Assembly (NCBI GenBank): GCA_024236095.1
Contig: JACKLD010000013.1
Location: 248,001-312,000, forward strand
DNA: 64,000 nucleotides
From: Pseudomonadaceae bacterium
Lineage (GTDB): Bacteria; Pseudomonadota; Alphaproteobacteria; UBA2136; UBA6156
Direction of reading: 5' to 3'
A program made the position numbers and the translations under genes. The notes under the pieces are model-generated. The model worked only from the letters and a program-made list of their open reading frames with translations. It was not told the origin of the DNA and ran no database searches. Of this stretch, positions 7,741-17,300 are shown piece after piece; position 1 is the stretch's first letter; every line of letters begins with the position of its first letter.

Positions 7741-8154
7741 ATGAAGACCTGGAATGAACGCATCACTCATGGCCTAGCCTTAGGGCTAGGTATGGCCCTA
7801 ATTTGCGGTGGTGGAGTCACTAATTTGGGAACGGCCTTGCCAATCATGCTGGTGGCGATACTTACACCCAATCAAAACCCCAAATATGCACTTATCCTTG
7901 CCGGCTGGATTGCCGCCGGATGGGTTATATCGCCGTTACTTGATCAAGGTACAAATTCAGCTCGTGCTTTACTGCAAGGAGTCACAGTAGGAAGTGTTGT
8001 TGCTCTTGCCTCTTACACCACATGGCATTTGTCGCATCTGTTGTATAATTATTTAAATACCCAAAAGATAGTAAGTACACGTTATCTCTGGTTATTACAG
8101 ATCATTTACTTGCTGGCCTACATGAGTATCACAGTTATGATGTCCCTGTTATAG
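7741..8154 (+). CDS. Small integral membrane protein of the island, unknown function
   Basis: A 137 aa protein with about four hydrophobic segments: residues 10-45 (two short ones around a GG turn and LPIMLVAIL), 49-65 (LILAGWIAAGWVI), 82-100 (VTVGSVVALASYT) and a C-terminal one (LLQIIYLLAYMSITVMMSLL). The start is certain because of the GGGGAGG SD 6 bp upstream. That SD is sequestered in a hairpin, implying translational control. No family recognised. Small multi-spanning proteins in defence islands are sometimes membrane effectors; nothing here proves that. Confidence 0.75.
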   Translation: MKTWNERITHGLALGLGMALICGGGVTNLGTALPIMLVAILTPNQNPKYALILAGWIAAGWVISPLLDQGTNSARALLQGVTVGSVVALASYTTWHLSHLLYNYLNTQKIVSTRYLWLLQIIYLLAYMSITVMMSLL

Positions 8155-8577
8155 GCAGTTTTGAATTAGATGTTATCTGTACATACAAACCAAAAAGCGC
8201 CGCAGGTGTTTATCCTCACTGAAGCCCCCAACAATCACAACAATTAAATATATAATATATTGTTATATATAAATTATATTGTAATACTTGGGGGGCTATC
8301 TTCACCTATTCACATATTTCCTAAACGTGTGTATTACCCCCAAATATTAGAGGTTTTATCAATGCTAGCCTCATTCATTTGTTGGGGAATAGTTGGGGGA
8401 ATTACCCCCTTTATTTAAGGGCAATATAAAATACTGGTTTTGGCCCACGCGATGAATGAGACGAATTTCCTTTCGCAATGATGTCCCCCGCATCTATCAG
8501 CGTATTTCTGGGCCATCTTGTAAACTGTCGCCACGTGCAGGTTCCTTTTCCATGCTGGCGTATGACGTCATTTTCGT
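8155..8577. other. Non-coding right flank of the island with a very AT-rich tract
   Basis: No convincing gene. At 8237-8286 there is a run of almost pure A/T with interleaved inverted repeats (ATATATAATATATT and similar), flanked by CCCCCAA and CTTGGGGGG, which can pair across it. An easily melted stretch like this could be a promoter region or a replication-type site. Short G/C runs (GGGGGAATTACCCCC near 8396) also occur. Confidence 0.4.
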
Positions 8578-8595
8578 GGGCCAAATTTGGGCCAA
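8578..8595 (+). repeat. GGGCCAA direct repeat pair, copy 3
   Basis: Third identical 18-mer, here 118 bp inside the right att core, in the same orientation as the other two. Confidence 0.8.
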
Positions 8596-8713
8596 TTGAT
8601 GACAAAAACCAGCAACTTTCCACAACGTATGGCAATACGTGAAACATCTCAACCTACTGTTTTTATTGACTGTAGGGTGTTGTCATGTGTTGTGGTCAGT
8701 TGCTAATTTCTAG

Positions 8714-8755
8714 CTCATAATGCCTTGGTCGTTGGTTCGAATCCAACCGCGCCCA
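8714..8755 (+). pseudogene. Right att core and 3' half of the split CAU tRNA
   Basis: The 15-bp core CTCATAATGCCTTGG (8714-8728) is followed by the variable loop, a perfect T-arm (GTTGG, TTCGAAT, CCAAC) and acceptor strand CGCGCCC with discriminator A at 8755. No CCA is encoded. Upstream sequence is unrelated to a tRNA 5' half, so the island does not rebuild the gene at this end. Confidence 0.85.
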
Positions 8756-8821
8756 CTCTATCCTTAGCCCTTCATTGGGTTTCCAGCTGCCTGCAAAAAA
8801 GCCATGTCCGTGACGTTGCGG

Positions 8822-8835
8822 CCATACATGTATGG
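8822..8835. promoter_or_regulatory. Perfect 14-bp palindrome upstream of the S74 operon
   Basis: CCATACATGTATGG is a perfect inverted repeat 60 bp before the start of the first fibre gene. It has the size and symmetry of a dimeric repressor or activator site. No matching second copy was noticed in the window. Confidence 0.4.
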
Positions 8836-8894
8836 GCAAAAAAGTGTCAGGCGCGTGGCCGTGGGCATGTGCATAAAGTACCGTGGTTTCAAAA

Positions 8895-11800
8895 ATGAAG
8901 ACCCTTTTCGCCCCGTGGAGGTTCGTGCTGGCCGTATCCGTGCTGGCCGTGCCCGTGTCTGCGCAGGATTGGGGCGGTCTGGCCACCATTTCGTCGACCA
9001 TGGGGGTCAACGCCAACCGTCTTTGCATTGGCGAAGGGCTGCGCACCACCGATATCGGCTGCCCCACCTATGCCCCCACCGTCGGCAGCGATGGCCTGCT
9101 GACTGTCAGCAATGTCTCGGCCACCGGCGGAATCAGCGTCACCGGCAATGTTTCTGCCAACAAGTTTATCGGTGATGGCTCCGGCCTGACCGGTGTCACC
9201 GCAGGTAGTGCCGATTGGTATGATGTCACCAACATCCCCGCCCAGGTGCAGGCAGTCAGCAACAGCGGCGCCATCGGCATGGCAGGCATCAGTGCCACCA
9301 ACATCAGCGTGACCACCAACCTGACCGCGTCCGGCGCGACCATCAGCAGCATTGGTGCAAACGCCATTGCGGCCAACAGCGTCAGCAGCACCCTTGTGTC
9401 GGCCACCAACGTCAGCGCCACACTGGTGGACGCCACCCGCAACGGCACGGTGAGCGCGACTTATGGCTACTTCGGGCAAGTGAGTGCCAGCACTTATTAT
9501 GGCGACGGCTCCAACCTCACCGGCATCAACGCCAGTCAGGTCAGCGGTATCGCCGCCGACCGCATCTCCACCAGCGGCGTCGCCAGTGGCGCTAACCTTG
9601 GCATGGTGGTGGCCGATCAAGGCACCATCAGCTTTACCACCGGCGGCGTGGCGGGCACCAGCTATCTCGATAGTGCCGGCCGCTGGATCGGCCCGGGCAT
9701 CTCCATCACCACGGCGCACGGGGTTTCCAGCACCAACGGCTACTTCAGCGGGAACGTGGGGATTGGAACGGCGGCTCCGAGCTCCACATTGCACGTGAAG
9801 GGAGGGGTAACCGTTGATGCGGGGTCAATTAACTTCCGGAAGACTGATGGTTCTGCCAATATCACAACGTTTTCGGTGGATGGTTCGGACAACCTTATTG
9901 TGAATCGGTTGGCTGGTAAAACTTACGCCGTTAAGCGGTCATCCACGTTTACCGATATGTTGATTGACTCCTCAGGCAACATCGGCATCTCCACCACCAC
10001 GCCCCTCGCCAAGCTTGACGTTAACGGCACCATCTCCGCCTCCGACGCCATCCAAATCGGCGATACCGCGCTCACCTGCGGTGCGGGCATTCCCGGCGCC
10101 ATCAAATATGCAAGCAACGCGCTGCATTACTGTAACGGCAGTGCATGGACACAAATCGCCTCGGGCGGCAGCGCCGTACCGGGTGGCAGCAACAACAGCA
10201 TCCAGTATAACAACAACGGCACGTTCGGCGGCGATACCGGCTTCACCTATGTCAGCGGTACTGGTTCGGTCTCGGCCAGCGGGGCCTATTACAGCGGTGA
10301 TGCCAACGCCTACTTCTACAACAACGGCACGCAGCCGTCGCTGGTGTTCGATAGCGGTGACTACCTGCGCTACACCCGTGGCAGCAACGTGTTCGATCTG
10401 CTGATTGCCGGTACACCGGTTGTCAGTGTCAATGCCACTGGCGATGCCGATGTGGCCGGGCGGGTGTCGGCGACCTTGTACTACGGCGGCAATGGCACCA
10501 CAGCGGCGCCAAGCTACAGCTTTAGCAATGATACCAACAGCGGCTTCTACCGGCCGCAAAGCAATGTCATCGGCGTCAGTATCGGCTCGTCCGAAGTGGC
10601 ACGCTTTACCGGCGCAGGTATCAGCACCAGCGGGGTGGTGGTTGCCGGCACGGTCTCGGCCAGCTTGGTCAGTGCCACCAATGTTTCAGCCACCAACGTG
10701 CAAATTGGCGCGGGCAGCCTTGCCTGCGGAGCAACCATCCCCGGTGCGCTGCGTTATAACGGCGGCGCCTTGGAGTATTGTAACGGTGCGGCATGGCTGC
10801 CCTTGTCGGCCAGCGGCAGTGCCGACTGGTATGCCCTGACCAACATCCCGGCGCAGGTGCAGGCGGTGAGCGACAGCGGCGCCATCGTCATGAGCGGTGT
10901 CTCTGCCACCAACATCAGCGTGACCACCAACCTGACCGCGAGCGGCGCGACCATCAGCAGCATTGGTGCAAATGCCATTGCGGCCAACAGCGTCTCTTCC
11001 ACCCTTGTGTCGGCCACCAACGTCAGCGCCACACTGGTGGACGCCACCCGCAACGGCACGGTGAGCGCGACTTATGGCTACTTCGGGCAAGTGAGTGCCA
11101 GCACTTATTATGGCGACGGCAGCAATCTTAGCGGTGTCATTGCCAGCGGTGTGGCATGGAGCGGCATCACCGGCAAACCCACCAGCATCGTCAGCCTGAG
11201 CACGGGTCTGACCGGCGGTCTTGCCGCCAACGATGTGGTGTACTTCGACGGCACCGACTACCAGACCACCAGCGCGACCACGCTGCTGGGGCTGGGCAGC
11301 CTTGCTTACGGCAACGATCTGAGCTGGTATGCCCTGACCAACATCCCGGCGCAGGTGCAGGCGGTGAGCGACAGCGGCGCCATCGTCATGAGCGGTGTCT
11401 CTGCCACCAACATCAGCGTGACCACCAACCTGACCGCGAGCGGCGCGACCATCAGCAGCATTGGTGCAAATGCCATTGCGGCCAACAGCGTCTCTTCCAC
11501 CCTTGTGTCGGCCACCAACGTCAGCGCCACACTGGTGGACGCCACCCGCAACGGCACGGTGAGCGCGACTTATGGCTACTTCGGGCAAGTGAGTGCCAGC
11601 ACTTATTATGGCGACGGCAGCAATCTTAGCGGTGTCATTGCCAGCGGTGTGGCATGGAGCGGCATCACCGGCAAACCCACCAGCATCGTCAGCCTGAGCA
11701 CGGGTCTGACCGGCGGTCTTGCCGCCAACGATGTGGTGTACTTCGACGGCACCGACTACCAGACCACCAGCGCGACCACGCTGCTGGGGCTGGGCAGCCT

Positions 11801-14399
11801 TGCTTACGGCAACGATCTGAGCTGGTATGCCCTGACCAACATCCCGGCGCAGGTGCAGGCGGTGAGCGACAGCGGCGCCATCGTCATGAGCGGTGTCTCT
11901 GCCACCAACATCAGCGTGACCACCAACCTGACCGCGAGCGGCGCGACCATCAGCAGCATTGGTGCAAATGCCATTGCGGCCAACAGCGTCTCTTCCACCC
12001 TTGTGTCGGCCACCAACGTCAGCGCCACACTGGTGGACGCCACCCGCAACGGCACGGTGAGCGCGACTTATGGCTACTTCGGGCAAGTGAGTGCCAGCAC
12101 TTATTATGGCGACGGCAGCAATCTTAGCGGTGTCATTGCCAGCGGTGTGGCATGGAGCGGCATCACCGGCAAACCCACCAGCATCGTCAGCCTGAGCACG
12201 GGTCTGACCGGCGGTCTTGCCGCCAACGATGTGGTGTACTTCGACGGCACCGACTACCAGACCACCAGCGCGACCACGCTGCTGGGGCTGGGCAGCCTTG
12301 CTTACGGCAACGATCTGAGCTGGTATGCCCTGACCAACATCCCGGCGCAGGTGCAGGCGGTGAGCGACAGCGGCGCCATCGTCATGAGCGGTGTCTCTGC
12401 CACCAACATCAGCGTGACCACCAACCTGACCGCGAGCGGCGCGACCATCAGCAGCATTGGTGCAAATGCCATTGCGGCCAACAGCGTCTCTTCCACCCTT
12501 GTGTCGGCCACCAACGTCAGCGCCACACTGGTGGACGCCACCCGCAACGGCACGGTGAGCGCGACTTATGGCTACTTCGGGCAAGTGAGTGCCAGCACTT
12601 ATTATGGCGACGGCAGCAATCTTAGCGGTGTCATTGCCAGCGGTGTGGCATGGAGCGGCATCACCGGCAAACCCACCAGCATCGTCAGCCTGAGCACGGG
12701 TCTGACCGGCGGTCTTGCCGCCAACGATGTGGTGTACTTCGACGGCACCGACTACCAGACCACCAGCGCGACCACGCTGCTGGGGCTGGGCAGCCTTGCT
12801 TACGGCAACGATCTGAGCTGGTATGCCCTGACCAACATCCCGGCGCAGGTGCAGGCGGTGAGCGACAGCGGCGCCATCGTCATGAGCGGTGTCTCTGCCA
12901 CCAACATCAGCGTGACCACCAACCTGACCGCGAGCGGCGCGACCATCAGCAGCATTGGTGCAAACGCCATTGCGGCCAACAGCGTCAGCAGTACCCTTGT
13001 GTCGGCCACCAACGTTAGCGCCACACTGGTGGACGCCACCCGCAACGGCACGGTGAGCGCCACCTATGGCTACTTCTCTTATGTCAGCGGCAGCGGCGCG
13101 GGCTTGTACGATATCCCTGCCGGCGCGGTGACCGGCCTGAACCTCGACCGTATTACCAGCGGCACCTTGGCGGTAGTGGCCAACAGCGCCACAAGTTACA
13201 TCAGCCTCTCTACCGGCGGCACCGACTGGGGCTACCTCGGCAACGCCCAAAGCTACCTGCCGCGTTTGGCGGGTGAGCATGTCTCCAGCACCAATGTCAG
13301 CGTTACCGTGGCGGGCTTTAGCGGCAGCACGGTGGGCGTGTTGGGTGGCCCGGGCGGCAACTTCATTGCCAGCGGCACCACCAGCGTGTCCACCAGCAGC
13401 GCCGGCACCATCAAGTTTGCCACTGCCGGCAGCCAGCGCATGGTAATTGATGCGAGCGGCAACGTTGGCATTGGGACGACGAGCCCGAGCGGCACGCTCC
13501 ATGTGCACAATGCCGGTGCCAATACCAGCCACCTTTTTATGAGCAACGCTCAAAATGGCCAAGCGGGCACCATTATGTCTAACTGGAACAGCATGTCCTT
13601 TGGCGCAAATAGCATGACTTCAAACCTTCGCATCGACGCTACTGGCCGCGTGGGCATTTCCGATAACCAGTTCAACACCACGCCCTCTGCTGCCTTGCAT
13701 GTATCCTCCACGCTTGGCACCACCGCCATTTTCCAGGGCGGCAACGTCGGCATTGGGACGACGAACCCGGGGGCAGCATTGGAAGTCGCAGGGGGTACGG
13801 CAACCGATACGGCAGGGTCCGGTCAGATTCTGAGGCTCTCGACAGCAGCAGGAACACCGCTTTGGGGATTTAGAAGCAGTGCTTCCAACTCTTATCTGCA
13901 CCTCGATCGCAGCTGGTCGACTTGGCAGACGCCAGCCATATCGATAGAGCGCGCCTCCGGCAACGTCGGCATCGGCACCACCGGTCCTTCCCAAAAGCTC
14001 GATGTCTACGGCTCCATCGCGCAGAACGGCAGCACCATTCACTCGTCCGACCGGCGCCTGAAGAAGAACATTCAGCCGTTGGCGCAAGGGCTGGCGGCGA
14101 TTGGTGCGCTCAAGCCCGTAACCTATGAATGGCGCGCCCCGCAGGATGACGGCATGCGCGGCACCCAGTACGGGCTGATTGCGCAGGACGTGCAGCTGGT
14201 GCTGCCCGAGCTGGTACGCAAGCGCGGCGATGTCTCCAACACGCTCTCTCTGGATTACAACGGTTTGATTCCGGTACTCATCAACGCGGTGCAGGAGTTG
14301 AAAGTCGCCAACGACACCCTCCGCGAGACTGTCGCCCAACAAGGCAACGCACTTGACGAGCTGCGCCGCCAACTGCAGGAATTGCGTAACAACAAATGA
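8895..14399 (+). CDS. Giant secreted repeat protein with C-terminal S74 (intramolecular chaperone) domain
   Basis: About 1834 aa. The N-terminus from ATG 8895 is a signal peptide (MKTLFAPWRFVLAVSVLAV then PVSAQD); a GTG 12 bp earlier is possible. The body is low-complexity, Ser/Thr/Ala/Asn-rich beta-repeat sequence with many VSATNVSAT units and head-fibre signatures of the type GNVGIGTT. Four and a half near-identical 166-residue repeats fill the middle. The end is a peptidase S74 domain (SDRRLKKNIQPL, YGLIAQDV, LIPVLINAVQELK) followed by a coiled coil; such domains trimerise fibres and then cleave themselves off. Phage tail spikes use it, but the signal peptide and gene pairing point to a cell-surface or exported fibre. 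Its stop overlaps the next start by 4 bp. Confidence 0.9.
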   Translation: MKTLFAPWRFVLAVSVLAVPVSAQDWGGLATISSTMGVNANRLCIGEGLRTTDIGCPTYAPTVGSDGLLTVSNVSATGGISVTGNVSANKFIGDGSGLTGVTAGSADWYDVTNIPAQVQAVSNSGAIGMAGISATNISVTTNLTASGATISSIGANAIAANSVSSTLVSATNVSATLVDATRNGTVSATYGYFGQVSASTYYGDGSNLTGINASQVSGIAADRISTSGVASGANLGMVVADQGTISFTTGGVAGTSYLDSAGRWIGPGISITTAHGVSSTNGYFSGNVGIGTAAPSSTLHVKGGVTVDAGSINFRKTDGSANITTFSVDGSDNLIVNRLAGKTYAVKRSSTFTDMLIDSSGNIGISTTTPLAKLDVNGTISASDAIQIGDTALTCGAGIPGAIKYASNALHYCNGSAWTQIASGGSAVPGGSNNSIQYNNNGTFGGDTGFTYVSGTGSVSASGAYYSGDANAYFYNNGTQPSLVFDSGDYLRYTRGSNVFDLLIAGTPVVSVNATGDADVAGRVSATLYYGGNGTTAAPSYSFSNDTNSGFYRPQSNVIGVSIGSSEVARFTGAGISTSGVVVAGTVSASLVSATNVSATNVQIGAGSLACGATIPGALRYNGGALEYCNGAAWLPLSASGSADWYALTNIPAQVQAVSDSGAIVMSGVSATNISVTTNLTASGATISSIGANAIAANSVSSTLVSATNVSATLVDATRNGTVSATYGYFGQVSASTYYGDGSNLSGVIASGVAWSGITGKPTSIVSLSTGLTGGLAANDVVYFDGTDYQTTSATTLLGLGSLAYGNDLSWYALTNIPAQVQAVSDSGAIVMSGVSATNISVTTNLTASGATISSIGANAIAANSVSSTLVSATNVSATLVDATRNGTVSATYGYFGQVSASTYYGDGSNLSGVIASGVAWSGITGKPTSIVSLSTGLTGGLAANDVVYFDGTDYQTTSATTLLGLGSLAYGNDLSWYALTNIPAQVQAVSDSGAIVMSGVSATNISVTTNLTASGATISSIGANAIAANSVSSTLVSATNVSATLVDATRNGTVSATYGYFGQVSASTYYGDGSNLSGVIASGVAWSGITGKPTSIVSLSTGLTGGLAANDVVYFDGTDYQTTSATTLLGLGSLAYGNDLSWYALTNIPAQVQAVSDSGAIVMSGVSATNISVTTNLTASGATISSIGANAIAANSVSSTLVSATNVSATLVDATRNGTVSATYGYFGQVSASTYYGDGSNLSGVIASGVAWSGITGKPTSIVSLSTGLTGGLAANDVVYFDGTDYQTTSATTLLGLGSLAYGNDLSWYALTNIPAQVQAVSDSGAIVMSGVSATNISVTTNLTASGATISSIGANAIAANSVSSTLVSATNVSATLVDATRNGTVSATYGYFSYVSGSGAGLYDIPAGAVTGLNLDRITSGTLAVVANSATSYISLSTGGTDWGYLGNAQSYLPRLAGEHVSSTNVSVTVAGFSGSTVGVLGGPGGNFIASGTTSVSTSSAGTIKFATAGSQRMVIDASGNVGIGTTSPSGTLHVHNAGANTSHLFMSNAQNGQAGTIMSNWNSMSFGANSMTSNLRIDATGRVGISDNQFNTTPSAALHVSSTLGTTAIFQGGNVGIGTTNPGAALEVAGGTATDTAGSGQILRLSTAAGTPLWGFRSSASNSYLHLDRSWSTWQTPAISIERASGNVGIGTTGPSQKLDVYGSIAQNGSTIHSSDRRLKKNIQPLAQGLAAIGALKPVTYEWRAPQDDGMRGTQYGLIAQDVQLVLPELVRKRGDVSNTLSLDYNGLIPVLINAVQELKVANDTLRETVAQQGNALDELRRQLQELRNNK
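10827..13077 (+). repeat. 498-bp tandem repeats inside the S74 protein gene
   Basis: Units start at 10827, 11325, 11823 and 12321, with a partial fifth from 12819 that diverges after about 13077. Spacing is exactly 498 bp (166 codons), so copy number can change without a frameshift. The full copies look essentially identical, including synonymous positions. An older, diverged copy begins near 9217. Assembly may have collapsed or expanded this array. Confidence 0.95.
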
Positions 14400-17300
14400 T
14401 GACATGCCGCGCCCTGCTGGTTGCCTTTGCCCTGTTGCTGGGGCAGCAGGCTTATGCGGCGTGCTCCAGCCCCGCAGGCAACGAGGGCGAGATCCGCTAC
14501 GCCACCAACTTTGCCACCTTTGCCTACTGTAACGGTACCGACTGGATCTCCATGGCGGGCTGGGTCAACAGCAGCGGTGGCGGCGCCAGCCTGCTGAACG
14601 AACTGACCGACGTGGACACTTCGGGCGCCAGTACCGGCAAGATTTTGGCCTACAACGGCACCACGTGGGTGGTAAGCGACAGCACCGTCTCCGACGCCCG
14701 CATCGGCACCATCACCGACACCAAATGGTGCGTGGGCGCAAGCGGGCAGATTGTCTGCAGCACCGACGCCCCGCTCACCGCCGCCTCGCTGCTTGGCGAT
14801 TTGGCCAATGTGGATACCACCGGTGCCGCCACCGGCGATTTCCTCAAGTTCGATGGCTCCAGTTGGGTGCCCAGCAGCACCTTGGGCGGGCTGAACGACC
14901 TCTCCGATGTCGATACCAGCGGCGCTTCTACCGGCAGCATTCTGGCTTATGATGGCAGCGGCTGGGTTATCAGCAGCAGTGTTTCAACCGAAAGCGACCC
15001 GCAGGTGGGCGCGGTGACCGGCACCTTCTGCCAGGCCAACGGCACCACCATCGAGTGCGACAAGAACGCCGCCACCCAACGCACCGCGCTGGGGCTGGGC
15101 ACGACCGATTCGCCCACCTTCGCGGGCGTCACCGCCGCCAACGTGACGGCCACCACCGCGCTTTCCGCCGCCGCCCTGTGCGATGAAAACGGCGCCAACT
15201 GCGTGGCCGTGGGCGATATCGGCACCAGCAGCGCCTTGCCCGACCGCATTTCCTCCTCCAACAGCCAAGCCATGGTGCGCACCTTCGATGGCGGCACGGT
15301 ATCTTTCACCACCGGCGGCGTGGGTGGCACCAGCTACCTCGATACCACCGGCCGCTGGATCGGCCCGGGCATCTCCATCACCACCGCGCACGGGGTTTCC
15401 AGCACCAACGGCTACTTCAGCGGCAAAGTCGGCATCGGCACGACGAATCCCGGAGCAAAGCTTGAAGTTGATGCGACTGCCAGCATTGGAACCAACATAA
15501 ATACTGATACGGCAAGTGTATTTATTCGCCCGACATCCGGAGCAACGAATTCCTCTGTGCAGCTTAAGCTTTCGTCTGTTGGATCGGCACCATCTAACCT
15601 GTCGGGCGCCGGCATCGAGGTCATTCAATCCTCCGTTGACTATCGCAGTCTGATGAAGATTGTATTCTCAGCAGATAACATGTCGGCAAGCGACCAAGGG
15701 TTTGCATTGGATGCCTTTAGGCCTGGAGGGGCAAAGGCAACGGTTCTGCGAGTGCTGGGTAACGGCAACGTCGGCATCTCCACCACCACGCCCCTCGCCA
15801 AGCTTGACGTTAACGGCACCATCTCGGCCTCCAGCGCCATCCAAGTGGGTGATACCAGCCTCACCTGCGGCGCGGGCATCCCCGGGGCCATCAAATATAC
15901 CGGCGGCGCCATGTACTATTGTAATGGCAGCGCATGGACGGCCTTTGCGGCGGGCGGCAGCACCGCATGGGGCAGTCTGACCGGCGTGCCGGCGGCCATC
16001 ACCAGCCTTTCCAGCGTGGCGCCCAGCGCGGTCAACGACATCATCTACTTCGACGGCACCGACTACCAGACCGCCAGTGCCACCACGCTGCTGGGGCTGG
16101 GCCCGACCGACCGCATTTCCTCCTCCAACAGCCAAGCCATGGTGCGCACCTTCGATGGCGGCACGGTATCTTTCACCACCGGCGGCGTGGGCGGCACCAG
16201 CTACCTCGATACCACCGGCCGCTGGATCGGCCCGGGTATCTCCATCACCACCGCGCACGGGGTTTCCAGCACCAACGGCTACTTCAGCGGCAATGTCGGC
16301 ATCGGGACGGCTGACCCCTCCCGCACGCTGGACGTTAACGGCAAGGCTGTCTTCCGCGATACCATGTACCTCGAGAAATCCGGCGGCTCGGGAGCGGCCA
16401 GCTTCAATATGACCAACGGCGCTGGCACCGATACGTGGACGCTCATCAACGGTTCTGACGGCGGCTTCACCATCAGCGGCGACAATTTCAACGACGCCTT
16501 GTGGCTGGAAGCCGATACGCCCAGCCACCGCATCCACGCCACCACGGCGGGGGCGGTGGGCATCAGCAATGCCACCCCGCTGGCCACGCTGGACGTGGCG
16601 GGCACCATCTCGGCCTCCAGCGCCATCCAGGTGGGCGATACCAGCCTCACCTGCGGTGCGGGCATTCCCGGCGCCATCAAATACACCGGCGGCAGCCTGT
16701 ACCTCTGTGACGGTTCTTCATGGGCGGCGCTTGGCACCGGCGGCGGTGGTTCCAGTGCGGTCAGCCCCACCGGCGCCATCCAGTTCAGCGCCGACGGCGC
16801 AGGGGCCTTCGGTGGCGATGCGACCAATCTTTACTGGGACAACGCCAACAAGCGCTTGGGTATCGGCACCGCCTCTCCGAGCTTCCAGTTGGATATCTCG
16901 GCCAGCGCCCCGCGCACCAGCATCAGCTACGGCCTTGCCACCCAGTATGCCGAGCACCTGTTCCGCGACCAGGCGGGCAACTCGAAATGGAGCATCGGCG
17001 TCTACGGAGACTCCCATGCCTCGTACCCCAACATGTTCTACGTCTACCAGTATCGCGACCAGGCCGATTCCGTCGTCAATGCCGCCCGCTTGGCAATCAA
17101 AGACAATGGCAACATCGGTATCGGCATGGCTCCCAGTTACGCGCTCGACGTCAACGGCACGGTGCGCGCCACCGCCTACCTGCACAGCTCCGACGCCCGC
17201 CTGAAAGACAACATCACCACCATCGGCGACACCCGCCCGCTGCTGCAGGCGATTGACGCCAAACGCTTTACCTGGAAGAGCGATGGCACGCCCGCCTATG

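Larger units (their letters stand above)
3200..8728. mobile_element. Integrated island (two tandem units) splitting a CAU tRNA gene
   Basis: The two tRNA halves are separated by 5.5 kb of visibly AT-richer sequence bounded by identical 15-bp cores CTCATAATGCCTTGG at 3200-3214 and 8714-8728. A related core at 5671-5692 divides it into a left unit (phosphoribosyltransferase pair) and a right unit (HEPN-motif protein, intron-bearing tRNA, HTH protein, membrane protein). Each unit carries a GGGCCAA direct-repeat pair near its end. No integrase gene is recognisable, so the element is either cryptic or mobilised in trans. Core identity and the tRNA target are seen; the tandem-unit model is inference. 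Confidence 0.85.

Noticed and set aside
8411..8647. 78-codon minus-strand frame in the right flank of the island
   Set aside because: Weak start and no domain. It spans the GGGCCAA repeat and could be a remnant of a lost integrase-proximal gene, but nothing supports this.
3200..8728. Expected integrase gene within the island
   Set aside because: Searched both strands by eye for the tyrosine-recombinase R..HxxR..Y pattern; none of the frames shows it, so it is not annotated.
10827..13077. Repeat array considered as CRISPR or satellite DNA
   Set aside because: Unit length is 498 bp without spacers and it is an open coding frame in a secreted protein gene.
10686..13562. Very long open frame on the minus strand opposite the repeat array
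   Set aside because: It is open only because the 498-bp repeats preserve frame on both strands. The translation is low-complexity (Gly/Ala/His/Val) with no start signal, and the plus frame has a signal peptide and S74 domain.
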